A stretch of DNA of 33,092 nt from JBPBQZ01 sp050955105 (GCA_050955105.1 JBPBQZ010000020.1:1-33092), one strand, 5' to 3'; positions 14,130 to 22,693 are shown, counted from the first letter of the stretch. Made by a program: numbers and translations. The notes: generated by a model not told the origin, from the letters alone.

Positions 14130-15770
14130 ATGTCCCAGTCAGATACCTCCGCTCGCGTCGCCACGCCACAGGCCACTGAAACGTTCGACGCGGTTGTCGT
14201 CGGTGCCGGTTTCGCCGGCCTCTACATGCTCTATAAACTTCGGCAGCTCGGCTTCAAGGCGCGCAGCTTCGAGGCCGGTGACGGCGTTGGCGGCACCTGG
14301 TATTGGAACCGTTATCCGGGCGCGCGCTGCGACGTCGAGAGCATCGAATACTCCTATTCGTTTTCGGAAGAACTGCAGCAGGAATGGCGCTGGACCGAGC
14401 GCTATGCCGCGCAACCGGAAATCCTGAAATACGCGAATCACGTCGCCGACCGCTTCGATTTGCGGCGTGACGTGAAATTCAATACGCGCGTCACTGCTGC
14501 GCGCTTCGACGAAACCACGCAGCGCTGGACCGTTGAAACCGATCAGGGCGACGTGGTCGAAGCGCCGTTCTGCATCATGGCCTCCGGCTGCCTGTCGCTG
14601 CCGCGCATGCCGGATTTTCCTGGCCGCGACAGTTTTCAGGGCAAGCTGTATCACACCGGCATGTGGCCGCACGCCGGCGTCGACTTTTCGGGACAGCGCG
14701 TCGGCGTGATCGGCACCGGCTCGTCGGGTATCCAGGTGATTCCGCAGATCGCCAAGCAAGCCAAGCAGTTATATGTCTTTCAGCGCACCGCCAACTTCAG
14801 CCTCGCCGCGTTCAACCGGCCGCTCGATCCAGAATTCGAGCGCACCTATAAGGCCGAATATCCGAAGTGGCGCGAGAAGGCGCGTTACTCAGGCGCCGGC
14901 ATCGCCAGCCACATCGTTCCCGACAAGTCAGCGCTTGAAGATTCCGAAGAACAGCGCCAGGCGCATTTCGAGAAATACTGGCGCTGGGGCAACACCGGCT
15001 TCACGCGCATTTACAGCGACACGCTGACGAACGAAGCGGCCAACGCGACCATGGCGGAATTCGTGCGCGGCAAGATCCGCAGCACCGTGAAAGACCCGCA
15101 AGTCGCCGCGCTGCTCACCCCCAACGATCATGCGATCGGCACCAAGCGCATCTGTCTCGATACCGATTATTTCGAGACCTACAATCGCGACAACGTCACG
15201 CTCGTGAGCGTGAAAGATACGCCGATCGAATCGATCACGCCGCATGGCCTGCGTGTCGGCGGCCGTGAGTACGAAGTCGACGCCATTGTTTTCGCCACCG
15301 GTTTCGATGCGGTGACCGGCGCGGTGCTGGGCATCGACATTACCGGTGCCGGCGGCAAGAAGCTGGCCGGCAAATGGGCCGATGGACCGCGCACCTACTT
15401 GGGCTTGATGACGGCCGGCTTCCCGAACCTGTTTCTGATCACCGGCCCAGGCAGCCCGTCGGTGTTGACGAATATGATTACGTCGATCGAACAGCACGTC
15501 GAGTGGATTGCCGAGTGCCTGAAGCACTTGCGCGAGCACGGCTATGCGCGCATGGAAGCGCAGCGGCCAGCCGAAGACGTCTGGGTCGAGCACGTCAACG
15601 AAGTGGCCGACCGCACGCTGTTCCCGCGCGCCAATTCCTGGTACGTCGGCGCCAACATCCCGGGCAAGCCGCGGGTGTTCCTGCCTTATGTCGGCGGTGC
15701 GGGCAACTATCGGAAAAAGTGCGAGGAAGTGGCGGCCGCCGGCTACGAGGGCTTCGCGCTCAGCCGCTAG
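14130..15770 (+). CDS. Flavin-containing Baeyer-Villiger monooxygenase (cyclohexanone monooxygenase-like)
   Basis: The 546-residue product is a type I Baeyer-Villiger monooxygenase. It has an FAD motif GAGFAG (25-30), the conserved GGTWYWNRYPGARCD (54-68), the family fingerprint FQGKLYHTGMWP (169-180; FxGxxxHxxxWP) and an NADPH motif GTGSSG (195-200). A further marker is IVFATGFDAVTGA in the second half. These enzymes insert one oxygen of O2 next to a ketone, giving an ester or lactone, using NADPH and FAD in the cytoplasm. It is transcribed singly from a 335-base upstream region with a candidate operator and is followed by a strong terminator. With the cyclase-family hydrolase and SDR of this window it could convert a cyclic ketone to a lactone and then an open-chain acid. 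The ketone substrate is unknown. Confidence 0.94.
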   Translation: MSQSDTSARVATPQATETFDAVVVGAGFAGLYMLYKLRQLGFKARSFEAGDGVGGTWYWNRYPGARCDVESIEYSYSFSEELQQEWRWTERYAAQPEILKYANHVADRFDLRRDVKFNTRVTAARFDETTQRWTVETDQGDVVEAPFCIMASGCLSLPRMPDFPGRDSFQGKLYHTGMWPHAGVDFSGQRVGVIGTGSSGIQVIPQIAKQAKQLYVFQRTANFSLAAFNRPLDPEFERTYKAEYPKWREKARYSGAGIASHIVPDKSALEDSEEQRQAHFEKYWRWGNTGFTRIYSDTLTNEAANATMAEFVRGKIRSTVKDPQVAALLTPNDHAIGTKRICLDTDYFETYNRDNVTLVSVKDTPIESITPHGLRVGGREYEVDAIVFATGFDAVTGAVLGIDITGAGGKKLAGKWADGPRTYLGLMTAGFPNLFLITGPGSPSVLTNMITSIEQHVEWIAECLKHLREHGYARMEAQRPAEDVWVEHVNEVADRTLFPRANSWYVGANIPGKPRVFLPYVGGAGNYRKKCEEVAAAGYEGFALSR

Positions 15771-15802
15771 TTCGGGCGCGGTAATGTTCGTCGGAATCTG
15801 AC

Positions 15803-15845
15803 GATTGGCCTAAGCAGTCAGCGCTGCTTGGGCCGATCTTCTTTT
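15803..15845 (+). terminator. Rho-independent terminator after the monooxygenase gene
   Basis: GATTGGCCTAAGCAG (15803-15817) pairs with CTGCTTGGGCCGATC (15824-15838) over 15 positions with only two G-U wobbles, around the six-base loop TCAGCG. The stem is followed by TTCTTTT. It lies 33 bases past the stop codon, so the monooxygenase gene is probably separated from the downstream GMC and P450 genes. Confidence 0.82.
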
Positions 15846-15890
15846 GGACGCCGCGAATCCCCGACATGCGCGCGAAAATTTGCAGTGGCA

Positions 15891-15905
15891 TTAGGTAAGA
15901 CCATA
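15891..15905 (+). promoter_or_regulatory. Candidate FadR/GntR-type operator (site C)
   Basis: TTAGGTAAGACCATA has perfect GGT and ACC half-sites around AAG. It sits just upstream of a TATACT -10 element at 15930-15935 and about 137 bases before the GTG start of the GMC gene. Its right edge nearly touches the position expected for the -35 hexamer, so a bound regulator would contact or block polymerase. Confidence 0.58.
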
Positions 15906-15906
15906 G

Positions 15907-15935
15907 GTCTCATTTCCGCCGCGGCGCGCTATACT
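15907..15935 (+). promoter_or_regulatory. Possible promoter for the GMC/P450 unit
   Basis: TATACT at 15930-15935 matches five of six -10 positions in an A/T-rich context. The hexamer 17 bases upstream (GTCTCA, 15907-15912) is a poor -35, which suggests either activation by a bound factor or weak basal transcription. Operator site C ends two bases before it. Confidence 0.4.
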
Positions 15936-16041
15936 TTAATTTGCCCACCCGGCTTAATCCTTCAAGTCGCAGCGCGCGATGCCGCGTTTCATCTTCGCAT
16001 CCCGCATCCGCATTGCGCCGTTAGATAACAACGGAGACACC

Positions 16042-17739
16042 GTGCCGACTGCAAAGAGCGTAGCGAGCGATTACGACTTCATCATCATTGGCGGCGGCTC
16101 GGCCGGCTGCGTGCTGGCCAACCGCCTGTCCGCCGATCCGTCGGTCAGGGTCGCGCTGATCGAAGCGGGACCCTCCGACCGGTCATTCCCGGCGAATATC
16201 AAGACACGGCTGCCGTCGGGCATGCTGTTCCTGCTGCCGCACGCCAAATACAACTGGCAATACTCGTTCACCGGCAAGGCTGGTATCAACGGCCGCAGCG
16301 TGATCTGCCCGCGCGGCAAAGTATTGGGCGGCACCAGCTCGGTCAACGGCATGATTTACATCCGCGGCCATCGGCTCGATTACGACGAATGGGCGGCGCT
16401 GGGCAACCCCGGCTGGTCGTACGCCGAGGTCTTGCCATATTTCAAAAAACACGAGAACAACCCGCATGGCGAAGCCGGCTATCACGGCAAGGGCGGCGAG
16501 GTCGAAGTAGGCGTGCCGACGCAGATCAATCTGCTGTCGCGCGCCTTCGTCAAAGCCGCCGCCGAGGCGGGGCAGCCGATGACCACCGACAACAATGGCG
16601 CAAGCCAAGACGGCATCGGGCTGAACCATGTGAACCATAAATACGGCAAGCGCTTCAGCAGTTCGCGGGCATTCCTGCATCCCATCTGGAACCGGCCGAA
16701 TCTCACCATCATCACCGAAGCGCTGGTCGAGCGCATCGACTTCCAGGACAAGCGCGCCACCGGCGTCACCATGACGCGTGCGGGTCAGCGTCAGTCGCTC
16801 ACGGCCGCGCGCGAAGTGCTCCTGTGCGGCGGCGCGATCAACTCGCCGCAACTCTTGATGCTGTCGGGCATTGGCCCGCGCGCCGAATTGCAGCGCCATG
16901 GCATCGAGGTACGTGTGGATCTGCCGGGCGTAGGTCAGAACCTGCAAGACCATCCCACCGTACAAGTCACCATGAGCAATCCGGGCGGTGAGTCGTACGC
17001 GCTGTCGCCGCGTAACTGGCTGAACGTGCTGACCAGTCCGATCAGCTATCTGTTCGGGCACAAAGGCATGCTCGGCACGCACGGCGCGGAGGCGGGCGGT
17101 TATATCCGCACGCGCCAGGGTCTCGATCGGCCCGACGTGCAGTTGACCTTCGTTGCGGGCCACAAGAAGTCGCTGGCGCAGATGCCGCGTACGCACGGCA
17201 TGATGACGATGGTGCATTTGATGCGACCGCGCACGCGTGGCTATATCGAATTGACTTCGGCGCGGCCCACCGACAAGCCGGCGCTGCATCCCAATTTCCT
17301 TGAAGATCCGGAAGACGTGCAGACCTTGTTGCGCGGCGTGCGCGACGTGCGTCGCATGCTTGCGTCACCCGCCATCGCCCGCTACACCGGCGAAGAGCTC
17401 ACGCCAGGCGGCGAGCTCGTCAGCGATGAGCAATTGATTCAGGCGATTCGGGCGCAGGTGGGTACCGCCTACCATCCGGTGGGCACCTGCAAGATGGGAC
17501 CGGCCAGCGATCCGCTGGCAGTGGTGGACGCCAAGCTGCGCGTGTATGGCGTGCAGGGCCTGCGCGTGGTCGATGCGTCGATCATGCCGAACATCATTGG
17601 CGGCAATACCAACGCGCCGACCATGATGATCGGCGAGCGCGCGGCGTCGTTCATTCTGAATCCGCAAGATGAGGCCCAAGAGCAGGCGCCGGTACGCCAG
17701 GATGCGGTGCGGGATCGTGAGCTCGAGGTACTTGCTTAA
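16042..17739 (+). CDS. GMC family oxidoreductase (choline/alcohol dehydrogenase-like)
   Basis: The 565-residue FAD enzyme has the dinucleotide motif FIIIGGGSAGCVLANRLS near residues 13-30, the GMC signature around GKVLGGTSSVNGMIYIRG, GAINSPQLLMLSGIGP as the second signature, and the catalytic pair His478 (AYHPVGTCKMG) and Asn522 (IIGGNTNAPT). Such proteins oxidise primary or polyethylene-glycol-type alcohols to aldehydes; AlkJ of alkane-degrading Pseudomonas is one. I chose the GTG at 16042 because ACGGAGAC lies directly upstream; an ATG at 15979 is in frame but gives a non-conserved 21-residue extension. The C-terminus has about 20 extra charged residues. It precedes a P450 gene, so oxidation of an alcohol made by P450 hydroxylation is the likely job. 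The substrate is not defined. Confidence 0.93.
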   Translation: MPTAKSVASDYDFIIIGGGSAGCVLANRLSADPSVRVALIEAGPSDRSFPANIKTRLPSGMLFLLPHAKYNWQYSFTGKAGINGRSVICPRGKVLGGTSSVNGMIYIRGHRLDYDEWAALGNPGWSYAEVLPYFKKHENNPHGEAGYHGKGGEVEVGVPTQINLLSRAFVKAAAEAGQPMTTDNNGASQDGIGLNHVNHKYGKRFSSSRAFLHPIWNRPNLTIITEALVERIDFQDKRATGVTMTRAGQRQSLTAAREVLLCGGAINSPQLLMLSGIGPRAELQRHGIEVRVDLPGVGQNLQDHPTVQVTMSNPGGESYALSPRNWLNVLTSPISYLFGHKGMLGTHGAEAGGYIRTRQGLDRPDVQLTFVAGHKKSLAQMPRTHGMMTMVHLMRPRTRGYIELTSARPTDKPALHPNFLEDPEDVQTLLRGVRDVRRMLASPAIARYTGEELTPGGELVSDEQLIQAIRAQVGTAYHPVGTCKMGPASDPLAVVDAKLRVYGVQGLRVVDASIMPNIIGGNTNAPTMMIGERAASFILNPQDEAQEQAPVRQDAVRDRELEVLA

Positions 17740-17758
17740 AAGGCCAAGGCAACGGCAA

Positions 17759-17779
17759 GGCGGCCCCGTGTGGGCCGCC
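17759..17779 (+). terminator. GC-rich hairpin after the GMC gene, without U-tract
   Basis: GGCGGCCC (17759-17766) and GGGCCGCC (17772-17779) are perfect arms around CGTGT, 20 bases after the stop codon. No run of T follows. It could attenuate transcription into the P450 gene or protect the upstream mRNA end; a complete terminator is not shown. Confidence 0.4.
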
Positions 17780-17822
17780 GCTATCAGGGGTATTCGTCAA
17801 TAGCGCTGCGTGCGCCGTCGCC

Positions 17823-17850
17823 TATACTGTGTCTCATAAAAACGGAGACA
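17823..17850 (+). promoter_or_regulatory. Possible -10 element and inverted repeat before the CYP108-like P450 gene
   Basis: TATACT at 17823-17828 resembles a -10 element; no good -35 is seen. Immediately after it TGTCTC (17830-17835) and GAGACA (17845-17850) form six-base arms around a nine-base A-rich centre. The right arm includes the GGAG ribosome binding site. The arrangement could be an operator over the transcription start or a weak translation-control hairpin. Confidence 0.35.
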
Positions 17851-17856
17851 TGCGCG

Positions 17857-19131
17857 ATGCCCGATTTCGACGATCTCAGCGACCCCGCCACACTCGACAA
17901 CGCGCTGGCCAGCGGCGCCACCTACGGCACCCTCGACCGCCAGCACGCGCTTTTCACTTATTTGCGCCGCGAAGACCCCGTGCACTGGACCACGCCCGCC
18001 GGTTTCCGACCGTTCTGGGCCGTCACCAAACACGCGGACATCATCGAAGTCGAGAAGCAGCAAGAGCTGTTCATCAATGCGCCGCGCGCGAAAATGTTCA
18101 GCATCGAATTTGAAGAGAAAGTGCGGGCCGCCAAGCACGGCAAGGCCGACGTGGTGCGCAGCCTGCCGCAAATGGACAATCCTGATCACCGCGCCTATCG
18201 GCAACTGACGCAGGCCTGGTTCCAGGCCAAGCAGGTAAGGCTGCTTGAAGAGCGCATTGCAGCGCTGGCAAAGCGCTCGCTTGATGAACTCGAACAAATG
18301 GGTCCCGAGCTCGATTTTTATCGAGATATCGCGGTATGGTTTCCGCTGCGCGTCATCATGCTGATCCTGGGCTTGCCGGCCGACGACGAGAAACGGCTGC
18401 AGAAGATCACGCAAGCGTATTTCGGCGGTGCCGATCCCGAAATGCAGGGCGGTTCCGACCTGATCAAGGCGGCGCAGGACTTTGTCGATTACTTCGACGG
18501 CGTAAGCGAGGCGCGCCGTGCGCAGCCCACCGACGATGTCGCCAGCGTGATCGCCAACGGCACCATCGATGGCAAGCCGCTCGAGCATATCGAGGCCTCG
18601 TCCTACTACATCGCGCTGGCCAGCGCCGGTCACGACACCACCAGTGCCAGCGCCGCGGGCGGCGTGCTGGCGCTGATCGAAAATCCTGCCGAATGGGCCA
18701 AGCTGAAAGCCGACCCGACGCTGACTCCGGCAGCAGTCGAAGAGATCATTCGCTGGGTGTCGCCGGTCAAGCACTTCTTCCGCACCGCCGCGGCCGACTA
18801 CACGCTGCGCGGCAAGCAGATCAAGGCCGGTGACAATTTATTGATGTGCTATCCGTCGGCGAATCGCGACGAGGATGTGTTCGCCGACCCGTTCAGCTTC
18901 CGCGTCGACCGCAATCCCAATCGTCATCTGGGCTTCGGCTATGGCGCGCACGCCTGTATCGGCCTATTCCTGGCGAAGACCGAATTGCAGATCTTCTTTC
19001 GGGAACTGCTGGCGCGGGTAGAGCGCTTCGAATTGACCGGTCAACCGGCATGGATACAGACCGCTTTCGTCGGCGGACTGAAGCGCCTGCCAGTGCGGGT
19101 GGAGATGGTGCGTCAGGCCTTGATGGCTTGA
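17857..19131 (+). CDS. Cytochrome P450, CYP108 (P450terp)-like
   Basis: The 424-residue protein has all P450 landmarks: I-helix AGHDTT (257-262), ExxR at Glu296-Arg299 (EIIRW) and the heme loop FGYGAHACIG with Cys367. By recall the closest described family is CYP108, whose member P450terp hydroxylates alpha-terpineol: shared stretches include AGHDTTS, YPSANRDE and PNRHLGFG. It is soluble, with no N-terminal anchor. The start at 17857 follows GGAG; an upstream in-frame ATG at 17770 lies inside a hairpin and has no such site. Electrons would come from a putidaredoxin-type ferredoxin such as 7672-7992 or 22775-23095. It overlaps the end of the convergent regulator gene by 19 bases. A cyclic terpenoid or similar hydrophobic substrate is the best guess, but P450 substrate range shifts easily. 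Confidence 0.93.
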   Translation: MPDFDDLSDPATLDNALASGATYGTLDRQHALFTYLRREDPVHWTTPAGFRPFWAVTKHADIIEVEKQQELFINAPRAKMFSIEFEEKVRAAKHGKADVVRSLPQMDNPDHRAYRQLTQAWFQAKQVRLLEERIAALAKRSLDELEQMGPELDFYRDIAVWFPLRVIMLILGLPADDEKRLQKITQAYFGGADPEMQGGSDLIKAAQDFVDYFDGVSEARRAQPTDDVASVIANGTIDGKPLEHIEASSYYIALASAGHDTTSASAAGGVLALIENPAEWAKLKADPTLTPAAVEEIIRWVSPVKHFFRTAAADYTLRGKQIKAGDNLLMCYPSANRDEDVFADPFSFRVDRNPNRHLGFGYGAHACIGLFLAKTELQIFFRELLARVERFELTGQPAWIQTAFVGGLKRLPVRVEMVRQALMA

Positions 19132-20003
19132 GCGTAAGCGGTTTCCGACTGCACGATATCGAAGAAGGCTTCCAGCGCCTGCTGGGCGCCTTCGACGTTG
19201 CGCGCGCGCATGTTTTCCAGCATTTGCCAACGTAGGCCATCGCAGCGCTCGTTGGCGGCGGGGCGCGCATTGATCACCACATAACGCACGATCACGGTGA
19301 GCGAGTCCACCAGCAGCGCCAGCACTTCGTTGTGCGTGGCCGCGGCAATCAGGCGGAAGAAGTCGGTGCTCACGCGTACCTTGTCGTAGTACTCGTCCTT
19401 GTCGTTCAGTTGGTCGACCAGGCGAATGCTGTCTTCGATCGCGTCGAACTCAGCCACCGTACCGCGCTCGCAGGCCAGCTTCACCACTGAGCCGGTGATG
19501 ACCGAGCGCGCTTCCATCAGACTCGGCAGCGTGATGTGGCCCAGGTCCATCAAATCGCGCAGCGACTGCTTCAATACTTCAGGATGGCCTTCGCGCACGT
19601 AGGCGCCGCCACGCAGACCTTTCTTGAGCACCAGAATGCCGGAATTTTCCAGCGTGCGCAGTGCCTCGCGCACGGCTGGCCGGCCCACGCCGAACTCAGC
19701 CGCCAGATCGCGTTCAGTCGGCAGCTTGTCGCCCGGCTTGTATTCGCCGCGCGCCAGCTTGCGACGAATCTGCTCACAGATTTCTTCGAAGATGCGGCGG
19801 CGCTTGATCTTGGCAAAGCCCGGCTTCTCTTCCGCCACCGCGGTGAAAGCGCTCGACGCGACATCGGCAGGCGCCGCACGGTCGGCCGCGCCACCGCCGA
19901 CAGCCCTTGGGGCCGCCGCAGACGTCGCGGCGGTTCCAGGGGCTTTAACGGGGTCTTGGGCCAACGCCTGATCGGCGTCGTTCAACTCGATATTGGATGT
20001 CAT
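19113..20003 (-). CDS. FadR-type GntR family transcriptional regulator (second copy) with long N-terminal extension
   Basis: The 296-residue product has a winged helix-turn-helix at about 70-137 (LPTERDLAAEFGVGRPAVREAL) and a helical FCD-type domain behind it. In the latter, DFFRLIAAATHNEV has Arg where FCD proteins usually have a metal-binding His, and the later His is missing too. It aligns along the domains with the regulator at 1811-2557. Residues 1-60 are Ala/Pro-rich, low-complexity and probably disordered, which is unusual for the family; a shorter start is conceivable but no internal ATG in a good context precedes the DNA-binding domain. The annotated ATG lacks a clear ribosome binding site and may depend on the CoA-transferase gene that ends 37 bases upstream. 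It is the last gene of the minus operon led by the amidohydrolase. It is likely to act at the GGTAAGACC elements of this region. Confidence 0.9.
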   Translation of the reverse strand: MTSNIELNDADQALAQDPVKAPGTAATSAAAPRAVGGGAADRAAPADVASSAFTAVAEEKPGFAKIKRRRIFEEICEQIRRKLARGEYKPGDKLPTERDLAAEFGVGRPAVREALRTLENSGILVLKKGLRGGAYVREGHPEVLKQSLRDLMDLGHITLPSLMEARSVITGSVVKLACERGTVAEFDAIEDSIRLVDQLNDKDEYYDKVRVSTDFFRLIAAATHNEVLALLVDSLTVIVRYVVINARPAANERCDGLRWQMLENMRARNVEGAQQALEAFFDIVQSETAYAQAIKA

Positions 20004-20040
20004 CTCGTGCGTCGTCTGAAAGCGCTCGCGTGCGGCGGCG

Positions 20041-21381
20041 TCATTCCTGCTGCAAGGCGGGGTTCAGATACGGACAGCGTGCCGCGGCGCTCGCATCCTC
20101 GGCCGGCAGAGGTTTATCACCGAACGCGCCCGATCGTTCCAGCAGATCGATCTGGTCGTCATTGTAGCCGAGCGTATGGCGCAGCACATGCCGCGTATGC
20201 TGGCCCAGAGCGGGCGCGGCCACCGGCGGCGCGATCGGGCTTTTCTCCAGCGTAAACGGCAAGCGCACGTTCGGAATCGTGCCGGCGGTCGGATGCGGAA
20301 TCTCGGTGATCATCTTCAACGCCACAGTTTCCGGCGCCGCAATCGATTCCGCGATGGTACGCAATGCGCCGGCGGGCACGCGTGCCGCACGCAGCTTCGG
20401 CAGCCAGTTTTCGCGCGTATCGGTGGCGAGCGCGGCATTCAGCGCGTCGTTCAACAAGTCGCGCGCGCCGAGCCGGTTGGCCTTCACCAGCAGCTCCTCG
20501 TTGGTTGCCAGGTCTTCGCGGCCGATCAGCGTAAACAGGCGGCGGAAAATCTCGGTGCCGGTGCAAGCGATATACATCGGTCCGTTAGACGCGTAGTACA
20601 CCCCGGTCGGCGCCGTGTCAGGGCTGGAATTGCCGTGTCGCGTGGCCACCCAGTCGGGATCGGTCAGCGTCTGCATGGTCGAGTAACCGACCATATTCAT
20701 GGCCGTCTCATACAGCGAGGTTGAGACGCGCTGGCCGCGACCGCTGCGTTGGCGCTCCACCACCGCGGCCAGAATCGCATTGCTGGCCATCATCGCAGAG
20801 CTCAAGTCGATCACAGACGAGCCGGCGCGCACGCCTTCGCGATCTTGATAACCGTTGAGCGACATGAAGCCACTTTCGGCCTGCGCAATCGGATCGAAGC
20901 CCAGGCGCTCGCCCATGTCGCCGTCGCGGCCATAGGCCGAGATCGAGCAATAAATCAGCGCCGGGTTTTCTTTCGAGACGGTCTCGTAATCGATGCCGAA
21001 GCGCTCCATCACGCCGCCGGTGAAATTCTCGACGACGATATCCGCGCGACGGATCAGCTCTTGCACGATGCGTAGGCCATGCGTGGTCTTCATATCGACC
21101 GCCACGCTCTTCTTGTTCCGATTCACCCACAGGAACGGGCTGCCTTCACCGGCCAGCTTGTCGCTGTACGGCGGGTAGTGGCGAAACTCGTCGCCGCGCT
21201 TGGGGTTCTCGACCTTGAACACTTCCGCGCCCAGATCGGCCAGCAGCATGGTGGCATAGGGGCCGGCGACGAAGTGCGTGAAGTCGACGACCTTGAAGCC
21301 GCGCAACGGGCCGCCCGGCGTGTTGTCCGCTGTGCGGGCGGCGCCGTCGGCCGCGCCTGTTGGATGTTCGGATATTTGCAT
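20041..21381 (-). CDS. CaiB/BaiF family (class III) CoA-transferase (second copy)
   Basis: At 446 residues this is a full-length family III CoA-transferase. It has GFKVVDFTHFVAGPYATMLL (28-47), the WVNRNKKSVAVDM block (85-97), GFDPIAQAESG (161-171) and the catalytic Asp192 in SSVIDLSSAMM. It resembles the copy at 237-1493 along its length, with longer N- and C-terminal tails. GGAGGAGA lies before the ATG at 21381. It sits between the CYP153-like P450 gene and the regulator gene in one minus-strand operon. It would activate or pass on a carboxylic acid formed after P450 oxidation as its CoA ester; donor and acceptor acids are unknown. Confidence 0.93.
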   Translation of the reverse strand: MQISEHPTGAADGAARTADNTPGGPLRGFKVVDFTHFVAGPYATMLLADLGAEVFKVENPKRGDEFRHYPPYSDKLAGEGSPFLWVNRNKKSVAVDMKTTHGLRIVQELIRRADIVVENFTGGVMERFGIDYETVSKENPALIYCSISAYGRDGDMGERLGFDPIAQAESGFMSLNGYQDREGVRAGSSVIDLSSAMMASNAILAAVVERQRSGRGQRVSTSLYETAMNMVGYSTMQTLTDPDWVATRHGNSSPDTAPTGVYYASNGPMYIACTGTEIFRRLFTLIGREDLATNEELLVKANRLGARDLLNDALNAALATDTRENWLPKLRAARVPAGALRTIAESIAAPETVALKMITEIPHPTAGTIPNVRLPFTLEKSPIAPPVAAPALGQHTRHVLRHTLGYNDDQIDLLERSGAFGDKPLPAEDASAAARCPYLNPALQQE

Positions 21382-21430
21382 GAGGGTCTCCTCCGTGGAT
21401 GATGTCAGGAACGCGTCGGCTGGCGCGAAC

Positions 21431-22693
21431 TCACGCCTCGATCTGCACCGGCAGTTCCATCAACGCGGTAATGTTATTCGCGTATTTGCGCACAGGTTCG
21501 CCGACAACGTTGATTTTCATCTTGCGCTTCAGGATTTCCTGCCACAGCACGGTCAATTGCAGCTCTGCCAGGCGGTTGCCCAGGCAGCGGTGAATACCGA
21601 AGCCGAACGACAAATGCATGCGCGGGTTCGCACGGTCGATGATGAACTGGTACGGATCCTTGATCATCTCTTCGTCGCGATTGCCCGAGCTGTACCAAAC
21701 GATAACCTTGTCGCCCTGGCGAATCGTCTGGCCGCGGAATTCGACGTCGCGCATCGCCGTACGGCGCATATGCACAACCGGCGTCACCCAACGCAGGATT
21801 TCCGGCACCAGCGTCGAGATCAGCGCGGGGTTGGCGCGCAGCTTCGCGTACTGTTCGGGGAATTGATTGAGCGCGAGCAGGCCGCCCGAGATCGAGTTAC
21901 GCGTGGTGTCGTTGCCGCCCACCATCAGCAGCACGATCATGCCGAGGAATTCCTGCGCCGGCATATTCTTCGTGTACTCGGAATGCGCCAGCATCGAGAT
22001 CAGGTCGTCTTTCGGCTCTTCCTTCAGACGCTGCTGGAACAACACGCCGAAATACGCCGCGCATTCCTTCAACTTCGCATAGCGCTTTTCTTCAGTATCG
22101 ATATCGCCGCCCACCGCCAGGTCGACGTTGACGATGTCGCTCCAGTAGGTCAGCAGGCGCCGGTCTTCCTTCGGGAAATCCATCAGTTCGCACAGCACGC
22201 GCCCGGTCAGCTCGACGCTGACTTTATCGACCCAGTTGAAGGTCTCGCCGCGCGGCAGCGAATCGAGGATCTCGCCGGCCTCGGCGCGAATCACATGTTC
22301 CAGCCGACCCAGGTTGGCCGGCGCCACGATCGGGCTGACCACGCGACGCTGATGATCATGCAGCGGCGGATCGGCGTTGATGAAGCTGGTGCGCCGCATA
22401 TTCATCGGCAGATCTTTGATCAGCATGCCGCCGTTCTTCACGTCGGACGAGAAGGTCTGGTGATCGATCTCGATATCGATGATGTCTTTGTACTTCGTCA
22501 CCGACCAATAGGCGCCATATTCGCTCTCTTTGGTGTAATGCACGGGCGCTTCGCGACGCATCCGATCGAACATCGCAAAGTGGGTCTGCTTCTGAAAGCG
22601 ATCCGGCAGGCTCGGGTCGAGATCTTCGAGCGGCTGCGTGACGCCATCGGGAGCGATGACGATTTTCGGGTTGTCGAGGGTGGCTGTGTTCAT
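21431..22693 (-). CDS. Cytochrome P450, CYP153-like
   Basis: The 420-residue product contains I-helix GGNDTTRNS (259-267), Glu298-Arg301 (EILRW), MRRTA (309-313) and the heme loop FGFGIHRCLG with Cys370. It strongly resembles CYP153 enzymes such as CYP153A6: shared segments, from recall, include YWSVTKY, SPIVAP, DLISM.AHSE, VGGNDTTRNS, GDKV..WY.SGNRD and LSFGFGIHRC. CYP153 members hydroxylate terminal carbons of alkanes and the methyl group of limonene. I placed the start at 22693 because TTGGAG precedes it at six bases; ATG at 22699 and TTG at 22705 are in frame just upstream. It lies downstream of its own ferredoxin and reductase genes, giving a complete class I electron chain. The physiological substrate is open. 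Confidence 0.94.
   Translation of the reverse strand: MNTATLDNPKIVIAPDGVTQPLEDLDPSLPDRFQKQTHFAMFDRMRREAPVHYTKESEYGAYWSVTKYKDIIDIEIDHQTFSSDVKNGGMLIKDLPMNMRRTSFINADPPLHDHQRRVVSPIVAPANLGRLEHVIRAEAGEILDSLPRGETFNWVDKVSVELTGRVLCELMDFPKEDRRLLTYWSDIVNVDLAVGGDIDTEEKRYAKLKECAAYFGVLFQQRLKEEPKDDLISMLAHSEYTKNMPAQEFLGMIVLLMVGGNDTTRNSISGGLLALNQFPEQYAKLRANPALISTLVPEILRWVTPVVHMRRTAMRDVEFRGQTIRQGDKVIVWYSSGNRDEEMIKDPYQFIIDRANPRMHLSFGFGIHRCLGNRLAELQLTVLWQEILKRKMKINVVGEPVRKYANNITALMELPVQIEA

Noticed and set aside
20159..20566. Further frames inside the CoA-transferase and other genes as small proteins
   Set aside because: They are alternative frames of well supported genes, without ribosome binding sites or family motifs.
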